A stretch of 64,000 bases of DNA from assembly GCA_020284085.1 (NCBI GenBank), contig JACEVL010000465.1:264001-328000 (forward strand). The letters run 5' to 3'. Below, piece after piece: positions 12,676-61,285 of this stretch (the stretch's first letter is position 1; the number at the start of each line of letters is the position of its first letter). The translations under genes and the position numbers were made by a program. This DNA is from Aporrectodea caliginosa (Eukaryota > Annelida > Clitellata > Crassiclitellata > Lumbricidae). The notes under the pieces are model-generated. The model worked only from the letters and a program-made list of their open reading frames with translations, was not told the origin of the DNA and did not search any database.

Positions 12676-12766
12676 TATCTGTAGTAATCGGATTGGCAGT
12701 TGGACTCGGTGTACCTCTCGTCATACTAGCCATACTGTTAATAGTACTTCTGGTAAAATATAAAAG
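12676..12766 (+). CDS. Gene A transmembrane exon
   Basis: The 91-nt exon (phase 1 in, phase 2 out) encodes SVVIGLAVGLGVPLVILAIL followed by LIVLLVKYKR. This is one hydrophobic helix of about 24 residues followed by a basic stop-transfer signal, as in a type I membrane protein. The paralogous exon in gene B (52656-52746) has the same length and phases. Purifying similarity between the two copies supports that it is real. Confidence 0.85.
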
Positions 12767-13361
12767 GTAAGATTTAGTGACGTTATTTGACTTTTAAAGG
12801 TACCGTTTTAAATTATTCTGCTTTTCATATGGAATCATTCGCTTACATTCAGATTTCTAAAGGAATTTTTAAGTAAGTAATTTTTCGCTTCATCAGAAGA
12901 CATTCACTTTCCTGTTCTAAGTTCATAAACTATCTTCTTGGGTTTTATAGTTTCCATTTTCCACTGCATCGATTAGAAGCAAGCTCTGCAAGGTCACCAT
13001 TCTAAAACCTGATAATGTCTACAGTTGCTATTTAAATGTACAAATTCATACAAAGGCATTGTTAACTAATTTTCTACTTGCTTTCATCAAGAATGAAACA
13101 TATTTCGTAGAAAATGCAGTCAGTTTTGGCGAAAGCCTAAATGATAAACGCGGTGTGATTTTACTCTTTGCACATTATGTAATATTTGTAAAATTTAACT
13201 GTGGATGGAAATTTGTCTGACTGTTGCTGTGTTTGCGCCTCAGTAACCTCCAGGCTAGTTAACCATTGGGCCTTGAGAACAGTTTCTGATTGGGACATGT
13301 AATACTCCAGTAATGACATAACCCTACACTACATTTCATATCCGCACAATAATATTTGCAG

Positions 13362-13932
13362 ATTGAAGACTCTGTCGGAGCAAAAACCTCGCAGCCACAA
13401 CAACAACCTCGGTTCAGTTCGGGAACCATCTGCGGGGCATCTAAACAATTCGGTCATAGATCCATATCAAAAGCTCAATCGCAACTTTGATAATTCTCCT
13501 GAAATGATGTACGACAAACTCAGAATTGAGCGAGCAGTTCTGGAACCATCTGTTGGGCAAGTAAACGAGCTGGCCATGGACCAATATCAACAGGTCATTT
13601 CGAACTTGGATAGGACTTCTGGAATGATGTACGACAATCCCAGAGTTGAAGTCGGAGCAGTTCGGGAATCATCTGCGGGGCAAGTAAACGAGTCGGTCAT
13701 GAACCCCTATCAACAACTCAATCGGAACGTGGATAATTCTTCTGGAATGATGTACGACAAACTCAGATTTGAACTCGGAGCCGTTCGGGAATCAACTGTC
13801 GGGCAAGATAACGAATCGACAATCGACCACTATCAACACCTGAATCGGAACCTAGACAATTTTTATGGAACGATGTACGACAAACTCAAAGTTGAACCAG
13901 AACAAAATGACAAAAAATTTCCATCAAATTGA
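13362..13932 (+). CDS. Gene A cytoplasmic tail exon with ITAM-like tandem repeats
   Basis: The terminal exon follows gcag and continues the Arg codon split at the transmembrane exon. It encodes about 189 residues ending at TGA (13930-13932). After a short basic start it contains four tandem repeats of about 41 residues (roughly residues 18-185). Each has a conserved pattern: R-E-[PS]-S-x-G-Q, then YQxL, eleven residues, and MYDKL. Repeats 1, 3 and 4 have YQKL, YQQL and YQHL paired with YDKL; repeat 2 is degenerate (YQQV and YDNP). The YxxL-x11-YxxL spacing is within the broad range described for immunoreceptor tyrosine-based activation motifs, though longer than the usual 6-8. The YxxL units could instead be adaptor-protein endocytosis signals. 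The sequence is hydrophilic and has no cysteines, which fits the cytosol. Confidence 0.85.
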
Positions 13933-13959
13933 ACTTGAGCTAAAAGTGTAATTTCAGAA

Positions 13960-13965
13960 AATAAA
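13960..13965 (+). terminator. Polyadenylation signal AATAAA of gene A
   Basis: A canonical AATAAA hexamer lies 27 nt after the TGA of the tail exon, which fits a short 3' UTR. Confidence 0.6.
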
Positions 13966-14418
13966 GACAATCAAGGCCATCGTTAATTTTTACCCATCCT
14001 TATTGAAATATTGCTTCATAACAACAGTTGTACATAGACCTACTATGACACCATCCTATATGTTTGCATTTCTTAATCGTAACTCTCATATTACCGTCTG
14101 CAAGAATGTATCAAATGATCTTTTCCAGAAATAGATAGCATCGCAAAGCATTGCTTAGCAAATCATGTTAAATAGCATGCTAAGCATCAACAGGGTGCAA
14201 TTAGAAATACATACAAATCCAGATGATTCTAGTAACGGAAGCTATTAGAAGCTGTTACCTTCAAAGATTTGTCATGATCCACGTTGAAAACATTGCTCAC
14301 AATACACTAAATTATAATTTTGTGCAAAGTGAATCTTCGAGATGAAGATGTGGTCCGTGTTGTTGTGCCAACCTATGAAGTGAAATGTAAGCATCATACA
14401 TACGTGCACACAAACATG

Positions 14419-14494
<76 letters not shown>

Positions 14495-15096
14495 AAATTG
14501 ATTAATTAATTAGTTAAATTTAATTAAAATTATATCTGAATACCTTATGTACTGGCTACGTTCCGTAGACCTATGGCCCAGAGCATATGACTGCCTTGAG
14601 TGAAGAATTTTTATGTATGGCTTTGTGGATAAGTTGTTCTAGTCACCACCTCTTTCTGTTGCGAAATTCGCCCTTGTGTAGAACCTCCGATCTGACAAAC
14701 CCTATGGCACTAGGAATTGCTTGAGAATAAGCTGCTTAGCTTACAAGTAACACTTTTGAAATGTCGAGATTATTATGTAGCATTGATGTGCTATAAGCAC
14801 CGGTTTTTCCGCGAGCGGAGAATAGCGCTGCCATGAATAATAGCGGAGCTTTTAAACCACGTCTAAGGAATTTTTTAAATTTTAGGAAGAATGACGCAGA
14901 ATAGTATTTAACGACGATTGAATGGTATACTAAATAAGAAAGACAGAGGGAGGTATCTGTTCGTGGAGACGTCACGACTTCATGTCCAAGAATGTTTGTG
15001 ATTTTGATCGCCAGAGTGTTCCACGAAAAATTCAAGCACCCTAGTTTCTTTCTCACATGCTAGAGCTCGCCCCGCGAGAGAACACCTAAACTAGCC
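13966..15096. other. Intergenic region 3' of gene A
   Basis: No gene could be supported. The stretch from about 14020 to 14410 is homologous to the 3' flank of gene B (54110-54510), including the tgctaagcatcaacagggtg-like segment. Both flanks then run into an (ATT)n array (14419-14494 here). The duplication thus includes the 3' flanks. Confidence 0.6.
14419..14494. repeat. (ATT)n microsatellite
   Basis: A perfect trinucleotide array lies at the same relative position as the array at 54537-54640 downstream of gene B. Confidence 0.95.
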
Positions 15097-15625
15097 TACG
15101 GAAAATTGATGAAACAGGTCCAACTTCGCGTCGTAAACCACGCGATTCGGTGCGCACGGCGCGCACAACCGCTGACATTGTTCGTGTGTCCGAGTTAATT
15201 TGCAGTCAAGACGATGACCCGGGTACAAGCAAATCTCCAAGGGAATTCAATGATCTGGGGATATTTGCAGCAACTTGTCTATAGCCAGAAGATCCGTAAC
15301 ATTCAACATCAAAGAGGTCATCGTTAACTGCTGGTCAGATATCAGTCAGCAGTTCATTGACGGTGCGATTGACCAGTGGTCTAGTCGAATAGCTGCTGTT
15401 GTTTCAGCACGTGGTAGACATATTGAATATTCATTTGATTAGAAAAGACTGCAACAGACTATCTCCTAATTAAAAATGCAGTACAAATTTGTGGCTATTA
15501 TCGTTTAGTTTTTGTGTTTGCAGTTACTGTTAAAATTGGCATGAATGTTTTAATTAGCTAGTTACTGCAAAAACGATGACTGGTTAACGACGCGAAGTTG
15601 GACCTGTTTCATCAATTTTCCGTAT
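15097..15625 (+). mobile_element. Tc1/mariner-derived non-autonomous element
   Basis: Inverted repeats of about 38 bp (15097-15134 and 15588-15625, starting TACGGAAAATTGATGAAACA) enclose 529 bp. The TA at each outer edge fits the TA target site of this superfamily. Inside, 15175-15260 encodes an N-terminal transposase-like piece (TADIVRVSELICSQDDDPGT). The segment 15309-15441 encodes a C-terminal piece in frame to its stop (VIVNCWSDISQQFIDGAIDQ, then RIAAVVSARGRHIEYSFD). It looks like an internally deleted transposon. Confidence 0.8.
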
Positions 15626-15989
15626 CAGACGATTCAACGTATTTCTATTCCATCCTCTGTTAGGAAACTCTTTAATCATTTGAAACGAATTAAATCCCTT
15701 ATCAGTTCGCAAAATTCGGATCAAAACTCTATCATCGTCTGTCAACGGCGCCATATTGCGTCACTAATGACAACAAAATATGGTAGCTAGGGCTGTTTCA
15801 AACATTTCCGAAAAATTAAAACTAGTACCAGTTCGAGTTTTTCAAAGCTAATACTAGAGTGAAATATCTTTAATTTGATGCATTAAGTATAAATAACCTA
15901 CAAAAATTGGCTGAGTTATATGCATGCAAAGTCGGTGCATTTATGCTGGCCCACCCTGTATATTGAATTTCAGCCATTTATCACAGTAA

Positions 15990-16440
15990 ATCGTAAATCG
16001 TAAATCGTAAACTCGTAACTTCTACAGCGCCCACAAAAGCGAAGTCGCGGGAACCAGCTTATTCACAGGCGCTCAATAAAACAAAATCGATAGGCGGGGG
16101 TCAAAATCCAGAGAGTCAGGCAGGCAGACAGGTAGGCGGCTAAGGTGGATGGTGTTTGGCGTTCAGACGGCGAGGTAGGCAGGGAGAAGTGTTGGATTCG
16201 GGATAGGATTTGTCAAAAAGCAGTGTTTTTAGTTTCGAGTGAAAGACCCGTGGAGAGATAGCGAGAGGTGGAGTTTTGGTGACTTCATAGGATGGGTAAG
16301 ATATTTGTCGTAGTGCTAGCGGAAGTTTGTTCCAAAGAGGTGGAACAGCTATGGCTATGGAACGATTTGACAATTTTAGTGATGAGGTGACGGAAGGGCG
16401 GAGCAGTGTTAGGGAGGAGGAGCGGGTTGGTTAGTTTCTG
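15990..16440 (-). mobile_element. Non-LTR retrotransposon 3' end
   Basis: Minus-strand 16373-16140 encodes RSIAIAVPPLWNKLPLALRQ followed by FHSKLKTLLF, the usual last residues of CR1/L2-type proteins. The 3' tail is an aatcgta repeat near 15990. A close copy is at 23146-23460 in gene B. Confidence 0.75.
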
Positions 16441-17337
16441 GCTTAGGCCACCTAGTGTTAGACATCTCTCATGCAGGAAGTAGTTTTCCGTGTATGCTTA
16501 TCAGGCCTCTGTTCACTACATTTGAACGTATCGTAATCGCTCCAGACGATTTGATATCTGGTTATGCACCAGCCATAGATCACATCGACCGTTTCTGACA
16601 TAGGTCGCAGTGTTTAACGTCTTTCATGCAAGAAGTAGTTATCAGTTCACTAACTCTGACGGTCTGACCGGAACGTAATCGCACGATAGGCACGTGATGT
16701 GGCTGCATAGCATGGCGGCCGGCAACTGCATGGACCCAGATATACAAGACACCATGATAAATTGTATTACAAAAAGATTAATTTCAGCAATCTTATAGTG
16801 GCACGATTTCCAACAGATCCATTAATTTTGAGAAATCCACAACGGTTCACACATGTCACGTAGGCTACACTAATTTGTTACGCTCTAATAATGCCGCTTG
16901 AGAGCATTTCAGATAATATTATACCATATTATGGTATCTATGGACAACGAACTGAGGAATACGTTCTGAGTGGAAAGCCGATTACGGAAACCTAGGTCAA
17001 GTGAAGCAAACAAGGATGTTCATCCAATTTACAGGTTCAAAATTTGTACTAAGGTTGCTGGAGATCTCCGTCATGCTTCACTGCAATTCCGAAGAAGTTT
17101 ATTCTGACATGTAGTACACCAGAGCTTATTGTTTCGGGAGATAAACTTATCTTCGCTTGTCGTCATCAAGTGGGTCCATAAGTTTATCCATCAGAGGCCT
17201 TTAAGCATGACCGACATCGACGCAACTTTCACACAGACCACTTGGTGAGTTAGAGAGTAGGAGACCGTGTAAAGTTCGGTACAGATTTCCTCTTACATTA
17301 CTTAACGTCAGACGCGCATCACTGGAACACAGTCATC
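16441..17337 (+). promoter_or_regulatory. 5' flank of gene B, duplicated upstream of gene C
   Basis: This non-coding stretch is homologous to 57338-58708 upstream of gene C (shared landmarks: gttagacatctctcatg, catggcggccggcaactg, agatgataa-type segments). Similarity is strongest in the last 200 bp before the ATG, which is where a promoter and 5' UTR would be expected. I see no TATA box. Homology of the two flanks points to duplication of whole genes including their control region. Confidence 0.55.
17139..17152. promoter_or_regulatory. Palindromic GATA-type site upstream of gene B
   Basis: AGATAAACTTATCT is two inverted GATA-factor core sites, 199 nt before the start codon. The gene C flank has the same element at 58501-58514 with one base change, 208 nt before its ATG. 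Function is inferred only from motif and conservation. Confidence 0.4.
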
Positions 17338-53953
<36,616 letters not shown>

Positions 53954-54535
53954 TAGGAACCTCAATAATTCTTCTGAAACTATGTACGCCAAACTCTGAG
54001 TTGAACCAGGACAAAACTACAAAGAATTTCCATGAAATTGAACTTGAGCTAACAGTGTAATTTTTAATTTTTAATTTTTTTTAAATTTTTGTTTTTATTT
54101 TTTACCAATCCGGATTGATTTATGTCTTCAGAACTACACTAACTGTTGTACTTAGGCCTACTGTTAGAACATCGTATATGTTTGTATTTCTTGATCGTAA
54201 ATCAGAAAACTCTATTAACTTGGACGACAAGACCATCAACTGATCTTTTCCAGAAATAGATCTAATCGCAAAAGCATTGGATAGATAATCATGTTAAATA
54301 GCATGCCAAACATCAACAGGGTGCGAAAGAAATACATACAAATCAAGATAATTCCGGTAACGGCATCTGCTGGAGGCTGCTACCTTCATAGATTTATCAT
54401 GATCCACATTGAAAACATTGCTCACAATAAACTAAATTACAATTTTGTGCATAGTGTGTCTTCGAGATCAGATGTGATCCTTGTTATTTTGCCAACCTAT
54501 GAAGCGCAAAAATAATACATAAATGCATGCAAACA

Positions 54536-54822
<287 letters not shown>

Positions 54823-54929
54823 TTTTTTGTTTTTGAACCTGTAGGTTCGTTTTTTAAAGAAAAATACATCGTGGGGGTTATTTATTTTACCCAATCAAAT
54901 CGATGCATACTGTAAACGCTTTTCACTTT

Positions 54930-55073
54930 AACCCGATAGCGCATTAGATAACACACTGGCGTAGAGAGCGAGAGGTACCGAGTTCGAGCACCCCCGTAGG
55001 GCGGATGTGCTTTGTAGGCTGCCATTATGTTACGCCGTTGCATTGCAGGCTGTCTGTTCTGTTAGTAGTTAAG
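54930..55073 (+). mobile_element. tRNA-derived SINE, copy 3
   Basis: The most complete copy of the family: A-box-like gatagcgcattagataacac, B-box-like accgagttcgagcaccc, then the body ending tctgttctgttagtagttaag. An (ATT)n tail starts directly at its 3' end. Confidence 0.78.
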
Positions 55074-55690
<617 letters not shown>

Positions 55691-55699
55691 ATTAATTAA

Positions 55700-56075
55700 T
55701 TAATTAATTAATTAAATTTGCAACGACCGCACGGTCACACTGAAATCTGAATTTGAGGTACGGATAGTCAGCCGCCAGGGAAGATGCAGTTAGATATCCA
55801 AATGCTTGAATGTCAAGGAGAAACAGTGAGCTTTGAGCAGCTTTTGAAGGAAATGAATTTGAACTACAAAGAGAGAGTTGCGGTCGGTTCCATTCCTTGG
55901 GGGCAGAGGCATGGAATGCACGCGAGCCCATAACTATTCTGGTTCGTGGCTCAGCTAATAGACCCGTACTTGATGATCGGCGGCAACGTGGAGAGATGTA
56001 AGGATCACTCGTGATTGAAGGTATGGAGGTGTAATGTTGCTGAGGGTTTTGGAGGTCAAACAGGTCAATTAAAAT
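55700..56075 (-). mobile_element. Non-LTR retrotransposon C-terminal relic
   Basis: Minus-strand 55931-55704 encodes GSRAFHASAPKEWNRPQLSL followed by CSSNSFPSKAAQSSLF, the standard R.F..sAp..WN.LP..l..s.s...FK...k..LF ending of non-LTR ORF2 proteins. Confidence 0.72.
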
Positions 56076-56139
56076 TGTTATTCTGAATTCAACAGGAAGC
56101 CAATGGTGACACTGTGGATGTCACATAAACAACGCGTTC

Positions 56140-56300
56140 GAACACTTTTATGCAGAGGATGCGCCACAACCCAGAGGGTATCTTGCTGCGCTGCCAACCG
56201 AGCGGTCGGGGGTTTAATACCCTGCCAGGGCAGAGACTTTTTGCTGGATTTCGGCTCCACTCATGCCTCCCACCCAACTCAGCTATGAGTACAATGATCG
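56140..56300 (+). mobile_element. SINE-like fragment
   Basis: The segment ctgccaaccgagcggtcgggggtttaataccctgcc looks like a degenerate internal promoter, and cacccaactcagctatgagtac matches the 3' part of the SINE at 60110-60290. No coding sequence was found. Confidence 0.45.
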
Positions 56301-57158
56301 TCCATTCTCGATGGGAAGATTATGCAGCAAGGGAAAGGACTAGTCACTCTCATAGAACGAGGCCAAGGAAATGATATCGTTGACACATCGAGACCTCACG
56401 GTCGCTCTAGTACGGTCGGTAGACTTGGACCCATTCAATCGGGCTGCAGTGGTGAAGGATCTCACCTGATCAATTCATTGGAAAATATAAACGTGTACAT
56501 TTACATTTTACTTACGGTGGCAAAAGTGTAAGAAACAAGCAAGCAGGCAAAGTTAGGTGGGGTCTTTCAGTGGGGAGGTTGTAGACGTTATATGGCCTTG
56601 GTCTTAGAAGGTCACGTGAGAGCCAAAGAGGAGTCATTATAGTTTAGCCCAAAGTAGAGGGACCAACCACAGCAAATGCCCGGCGTTGATACTGTCTAGT
56701 CCTAGGAACAAAAGATCTAGCCAATATTGAGCTGATATCCAAAAATATTTTATATTATTTACAAGATGGCGAACATTTCACCCGCTAAGGTTAGGTTAGA
56801 TTTTCACTTAAATTTTGGACTTGTAAGCAGCCGACCGCAAGTCTGCTGCAGCTCCTGTACTTAGCCAACCTCCAAGCGCTTGATGTAAAAGGCCGTCTGA
56901 CGGCCCGTTAGAATTCTGTATAGGATTGCCGCCTATAGGCCCTCTAGTATTAGAAACTTGAGGCCGCCTGGCAGACCGGTTTCAGCAGCCATCACAAAAA
57001 TGCTACCGACAGCCAGTTTTGCGCGGATGCAAGTCGATCATCCTATGGAGCTTATATTGAAATTGCTCCAGTTGAACTACAAAACAAAACATGCATCGTG
57101 GAAGAAAGTACCATAAAAAATAGACTAAACTTAGAATCGTGACAGTGTAATGCCATTC

Positions 57159-57209
<51 letters not shown>

Positions 57210-57337
57210 TATACATGTGTGTGTGCGCGCGTGCGTGTGCGTATGTGCGCGTGTGTTTCTCTTCTCTCCTCCTTCTACCTGTCTCTATTTCGTCTGTCTC
57301 TGTGTTGAATTTAAGCCAATAATCACATTGGCCGTCT
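56300..57337. other. Intergenic region without supported gene
   Basis: Nothing with coding support was found. A (TA)n-(TATG)n-(GT)n microsatellite occupies 57159-57260. Confidence 0.6.
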
Positions 57338-58708
57338 TCTGGCTAGGTCGAAGTGTTAGACATCTCTCATGTAGGAAGTAGTTACCGTTTATGCTTATCA
57401 GGCTTCTGTTCACTACCTTTGATCGGCTCGTAATCGCTCCAGACGATTTGTTATCTGGTTATGCACCAGCTATTCATCACATCGACCGTCTCTGACATAG
57501 GTCGCAGTGTTAGACGTCTTTCATGCAAGAAGTAGTAATAGTTCATGCTTATCGAGCTTCGGTTCACTAACTATGATAGGAAAGTAATCACATAATGGGC
57601 ACGTAACGTAGATATAAAAATTAATCATGGCGGCCGGCAACTGTATTTACCCAGATTTACAAGAGAGTGGGTTCGTTGACCAGGATAAATAATTGTACTA
57701 TGAAAAGATTTATTTCAGCAATCGTGCAGTGTCACGACTGCGAACTGATTTATTAGAGAATTCCACCAAGGTTCGGACATGTGACGATGGTTACACTAAT
57801 GCCGATAAGAGGACAGAGCAGCTTAATCAATTTGATTTTGATGTTTCAATATATCCAAGAAAGAAAAGGAATCAGTAGAAAGCTTTTACTAATTGATCTA
57901 GAGGCTTTAATTAATCGCTCCCGTTCATACTGTACGTGGGGTAGAGCACCGTTTAAGTTACGTTCTACGTAAAAATATTGGGACCTACCGATCGTGGTTT
58001 TTACCAGAGATTTTAATCTCTGACTGGATAGGTCTTGATACGAGGACCTTAAACGGCGTAGAAACACGTCAAATGCACAGTTGTAGGGAAGGTCCTTACC
58101 ATATTGCAGTCATTGAAAATTACCACTGTGAAGACAAGCCACTGTGAAGACAAGCCATATTGCAGGTACAGAATGAAGCGTGGATTTGGATTTTTTATTT
58201 TTGAAGTTCATAATATGAACTCCAAAAATATCATCATTTATATCGTAGGCCTACGTAACTTTCAGTGCCAGTTACGCAGCAAGATAAGGGTATTTCAAGC
58301 GACCTGTGGAATACTTTCTGAGTGGAAAGCCGATAACGGAAACTAACTAAAGGTAAGTGAAGCAAACAAGAATTCACAGGGTCAAAACGTATAGCCTACT
58401 ATAGGATAAGGTCTCTTAATGTAGCCTATCCGTCATGTTTCACCGCAATTCCGAAAAGGTTTGTTCTGCTATTCGATACACCAGAGCTAATTGTTTCGGG
58501 AGATAAACTTATCGTCGCTTGTCATCATCAAGTGGGTCCATAAGTTAACCCATCAGAGTCCTTTAAAATGCCCGACATCAACGCAACTTTCACACATGTG
58601 AGCGAGCGAAGAAAGTCTTCGAGAAGTAGACCGTGTGAAGTTAATCCCACATTGTCTTCCTACTTTACTTGACGATATATAGACGTAATTGACTGGAAAA
58701 CAGACATC
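57338..58708 (+). promoter_or_regulatory. 5' flank of gene C, paralogous to gene B flank
   Basis: It matches 16441-17337 in order, with extra sequence around 57740-58300. The last 210 bp before the ATG (ttgtttcgggagataaactt, catcaagtgggtccataagt, caacgcaactttcacaca) are the best conserved. It contains the GATA-type palindrome at 58501-58514. Confidence 0.55.
58501..58514. promoter_or_regulatory. GATA-type inverted site upstream of gene C
   Basis: AGATAAACTTATCG differs by one base from the site upstream of gene B (17139-17152) and lies at nearly the same distance from the ATG. Confidence 0.38.
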
Positions 58709-58769
58709 ATGAACTGCTGGAGTTTCCTGGCTCTGGCTGCCCTTACGTGCTCCACAACTTACACGCAAG
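58709..58769 (+). CDS. Gene C exon 1: signal peptide
   Basis: The ATG and 20 codons (MNCWSFLALAALTC...) form a secretion signal and end in a split codon before gtaag. It has the same length and phase as gene B exon 1. The ATG is preceded by acagacatc, close to the acagtcatc context of gene B. Confidence 0.87.
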
Positions 58770-59304
58770 GTAAGAGTTTTTCCATTAATTTTCACGACAA
58801 CCTAAGCCATTAAACTGTCACGTTTAGTCATTACAGCTGCACATTAAAGTCACGACAGTTAGGCTACTGTGTGGTGCATAGTCATGGAATCTGTTAACGA
58901 GTAAAGGTAAAGATACTGTCGCGTTGAAAATATCTGATAAACCATGTTACTAATCGAAATCGTGATCGTAAAATCCCAATATCTAAACTGCTGCTCTATA
59001 GCTAAACGAAGAGCACAAGCGGTGATGAGTAGTATTCCCTTGGTGAGCAGCGGTTTTACCTTGTGCGGTATTTTATACTACATATTACTTCATTTCCCAT
59101 GTCTGTCATTTGGCAACGATTGTACTTCTCGATAGAATGTATCAGGCTTAGCAATCTCGTTCACGATTAAAGGCTACTACATTTTCACTATCAAGACAAA
59201 GATACAGCTTTAAAATGGGCTTTGTGATTATATTTACAATAAACGTCAATACCTTCATTGAGTTTCAACAAAGCAATGATGTTGCAATTATGTTTTAACA
59301 GCAG

Positions 59305-59482
59305 AATATAGGAGAGTCTGCTACGTGACTAACTGGGCCCAATACACTCCATTGCCCGGCACATTTCTCCCACACCAAACGGATCCTTCACTGTGCTCCC
59401 ACGTCATGTTTGCCTACGCTGTCATTAACTCCGACAACACTATCATGCCTTACGAGTGGAACGACGATATTCCAGGAGGACT
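59305..59482 (+). CDS. Gene C exon 2: start of a GH18 module
   Basis: The 178-nt exon encodes EYRRVCYVTNWAQYTPLPG, then HQTDPSLCSHVMFAYAVINS and EWNDDIPGGL, the first beta strand and following segment of a chitinase-like domain. It is closest to gene B module 2 (25564-25741). The donor is gtaag. The next exon (GGW/catalytic) is not found up to 64000. Confidence 0.85.
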
Positions 59483-60109
59483 GTAAGTATGCATTCTGTT
59501 CGTCTTTGTAGTTGAAAAAGAAACTGTGCACTTTGCAGAATTCGCATTGCATGTAATTGCATTCATGCAATTTATACATACATAATTGCATAAACGCACG
59601 GACATGTTTGTACTGTATATGAATATATTCTATGTATATTCGTATATTTCATAAAACAACTAGGCAGAACGCTGTAGGTTAACAGTTAACAGTTACAAAC
59701 AGTTGACAGTATGGCTACTTATGGATGGGTTGCCTTAGGTACATGTTTTTATATAAGCATTCTTAGGAATAAAGTTCATCGAGTCTTTATCGGGGAGGGT
59801 GAAATTGTGTGCCCATTGTCGGAAGTTATATAAAGGTTCACGTTGCTCTGGGCAGAAGCCACGGAGAACATGTAGCTCATTATTCGATACAGCTCAAAGG
59901 TGGAGGAGAGGGAGCAATAGGGGTTAGAGACAAAGTGAGTGGGAGGAAAGAATTAAGGAGAGTAAAGACATACAAAGCAGGACAGAAAAAGGGAGAGGAG
60001 CAACAAACATAAAGCAGCGCAAGAGATAAAGTGCAATCTATGACCGTCAAAAGAAGCAAACAAATTCTCACGCTGCCAATAAAATTGGGAACAGGATCAT
60101 TTGCTAGAC

Positions 60110-60290
60110 ATGCTCGATAGTGATTAGCGAGCTGGACTGTCAGTCGAGAGATCGTTCGATTCAAATCAACGCCTGGACACAGTGGACAGAAATTTGGTTC
60201 GAGATTTATGCTCAGCGTGCGTGCTTAGCCAACTCGGCTATACTGAGAACACTGACGTAAACTGTCCGAATAAAGATTCATTCAGAGGAC
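60110..60290 (+). mobile_element. tRNA-like SINE copy in gene C intron
   Basis: It contains catgctcgatagtgattagc, gaaatttggttcgagattta and agccaactcggctatactga, shared with 26635-26790 and 38005-38280, at the same relative place in the intron after the first GH18 exon. Confidence 0.55.
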
Positions 60291-60584
60291 TTATATATGA
60301 CCCTCCAAGAGCAAACTACTCAGAGGCGCTCCCAGCCCAATTACGGCGATAGAGAACAGGTTTTGCAAATTCTTGTAAAAGGTGTAGTGGCTATGCAGAG
60401 TCTCAAGCTAGAAGAACGGGGTTCAGAAACGATTGGACAGAAATTTGGTTCAAGTTTTGCTCCACCTACGACCCTAGCCAACTCGGCTATAATGAGTAGC
60501 CTACACTGACCGTACAATGTCGGTGGAAAGATGAGTAGGTATCATGGAGAATAATGCCTAGTGAGGAGGGTGGTGCTACGCCTC

Positions 60585-60990
60585 GGGTGAGGACAAGGAA
60601 AGACTCGAGCATATGCTGCTTCGGATGCAGAGACTGGGGTTTCTCCCGGTGAATTCACTGACCTTTGAGGAGATGGCAACCAGGGCGGATCGCAGATTGC
60701 TTCGCGCAGTGATCCAGAACGAGTTCCACGTCCTACGTGGCCTGTTCCCGCAGGTGGACGAGAGACGCTACAATCTGCGGCCCAGTCAGCACCCGTTTGA
60801 GCTGCCAGTAAAAGACAATAAAAACTTCATACCTAGAGTCCTCTATGCTAGTGTTCAATGACAATGCCCAGTCCTCATTCGAACGTTATGGTCATCTGCG
60901 CAATGAGTAAAACTAATCACCTATTAATTATTTTTCTCCTCCCTATGACATTGTAGCTGACTGCGGTGTGCCAATCAGAGCTGTCTTTCT
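60585..60990 (+). mobile_element. Non-LTR retrotransposon C-terminal relic
   Basis: The + frame 60600-60861 encodes RMQRLGFLPVNSLTFEEMAT, ADRRLLRAVIQNEFHVLRGL, RRYNLRPSQHPFELP and NFIPRVLYAS, the same family as 49251-49526. The SINE-like sequence resumes after it (61010 onward), so it is an insertion. Confidence 0.8.
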
Positions 60991-61285
60991 CAATAAACGA
61001 ATATAATTATGAGACGGCAAGAGAGAGGACTGGTCACCCGTTCAAATATTGAGGGTAAGAAAATGAAGCACGAAATCCATACTCATGACGAACCACAGGT
61101 TAGCTTAAGGAACCGTTCTGCTTCTTCTTCATTTCACGAACATAAGAATGCATGTTTGGGAATAGCACCTGAATATGTTTTCACTATTTATTTATATTAT
61201 AATTATTTGCATTTCAAACGAGTTTCGAAAAAGTGCAGCACATATAGCCGATTGTAACTTGATCAATGATTGCAACTTTGAAACC

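Noticed and set aside
13362..13932. ITIM reading of the tail tyrosines
   Set aside because: The residue two before the tyrosine is Met, Arg or Asp rather than Ile, Val, Leu or Ser. Paired spacing fits ITAM-like better.
14736..15056. Minus-strand 106-residue gene between genes A and B
   Set aside because: No recognisable motif, no splice context and no counterpart downstream of gene B.
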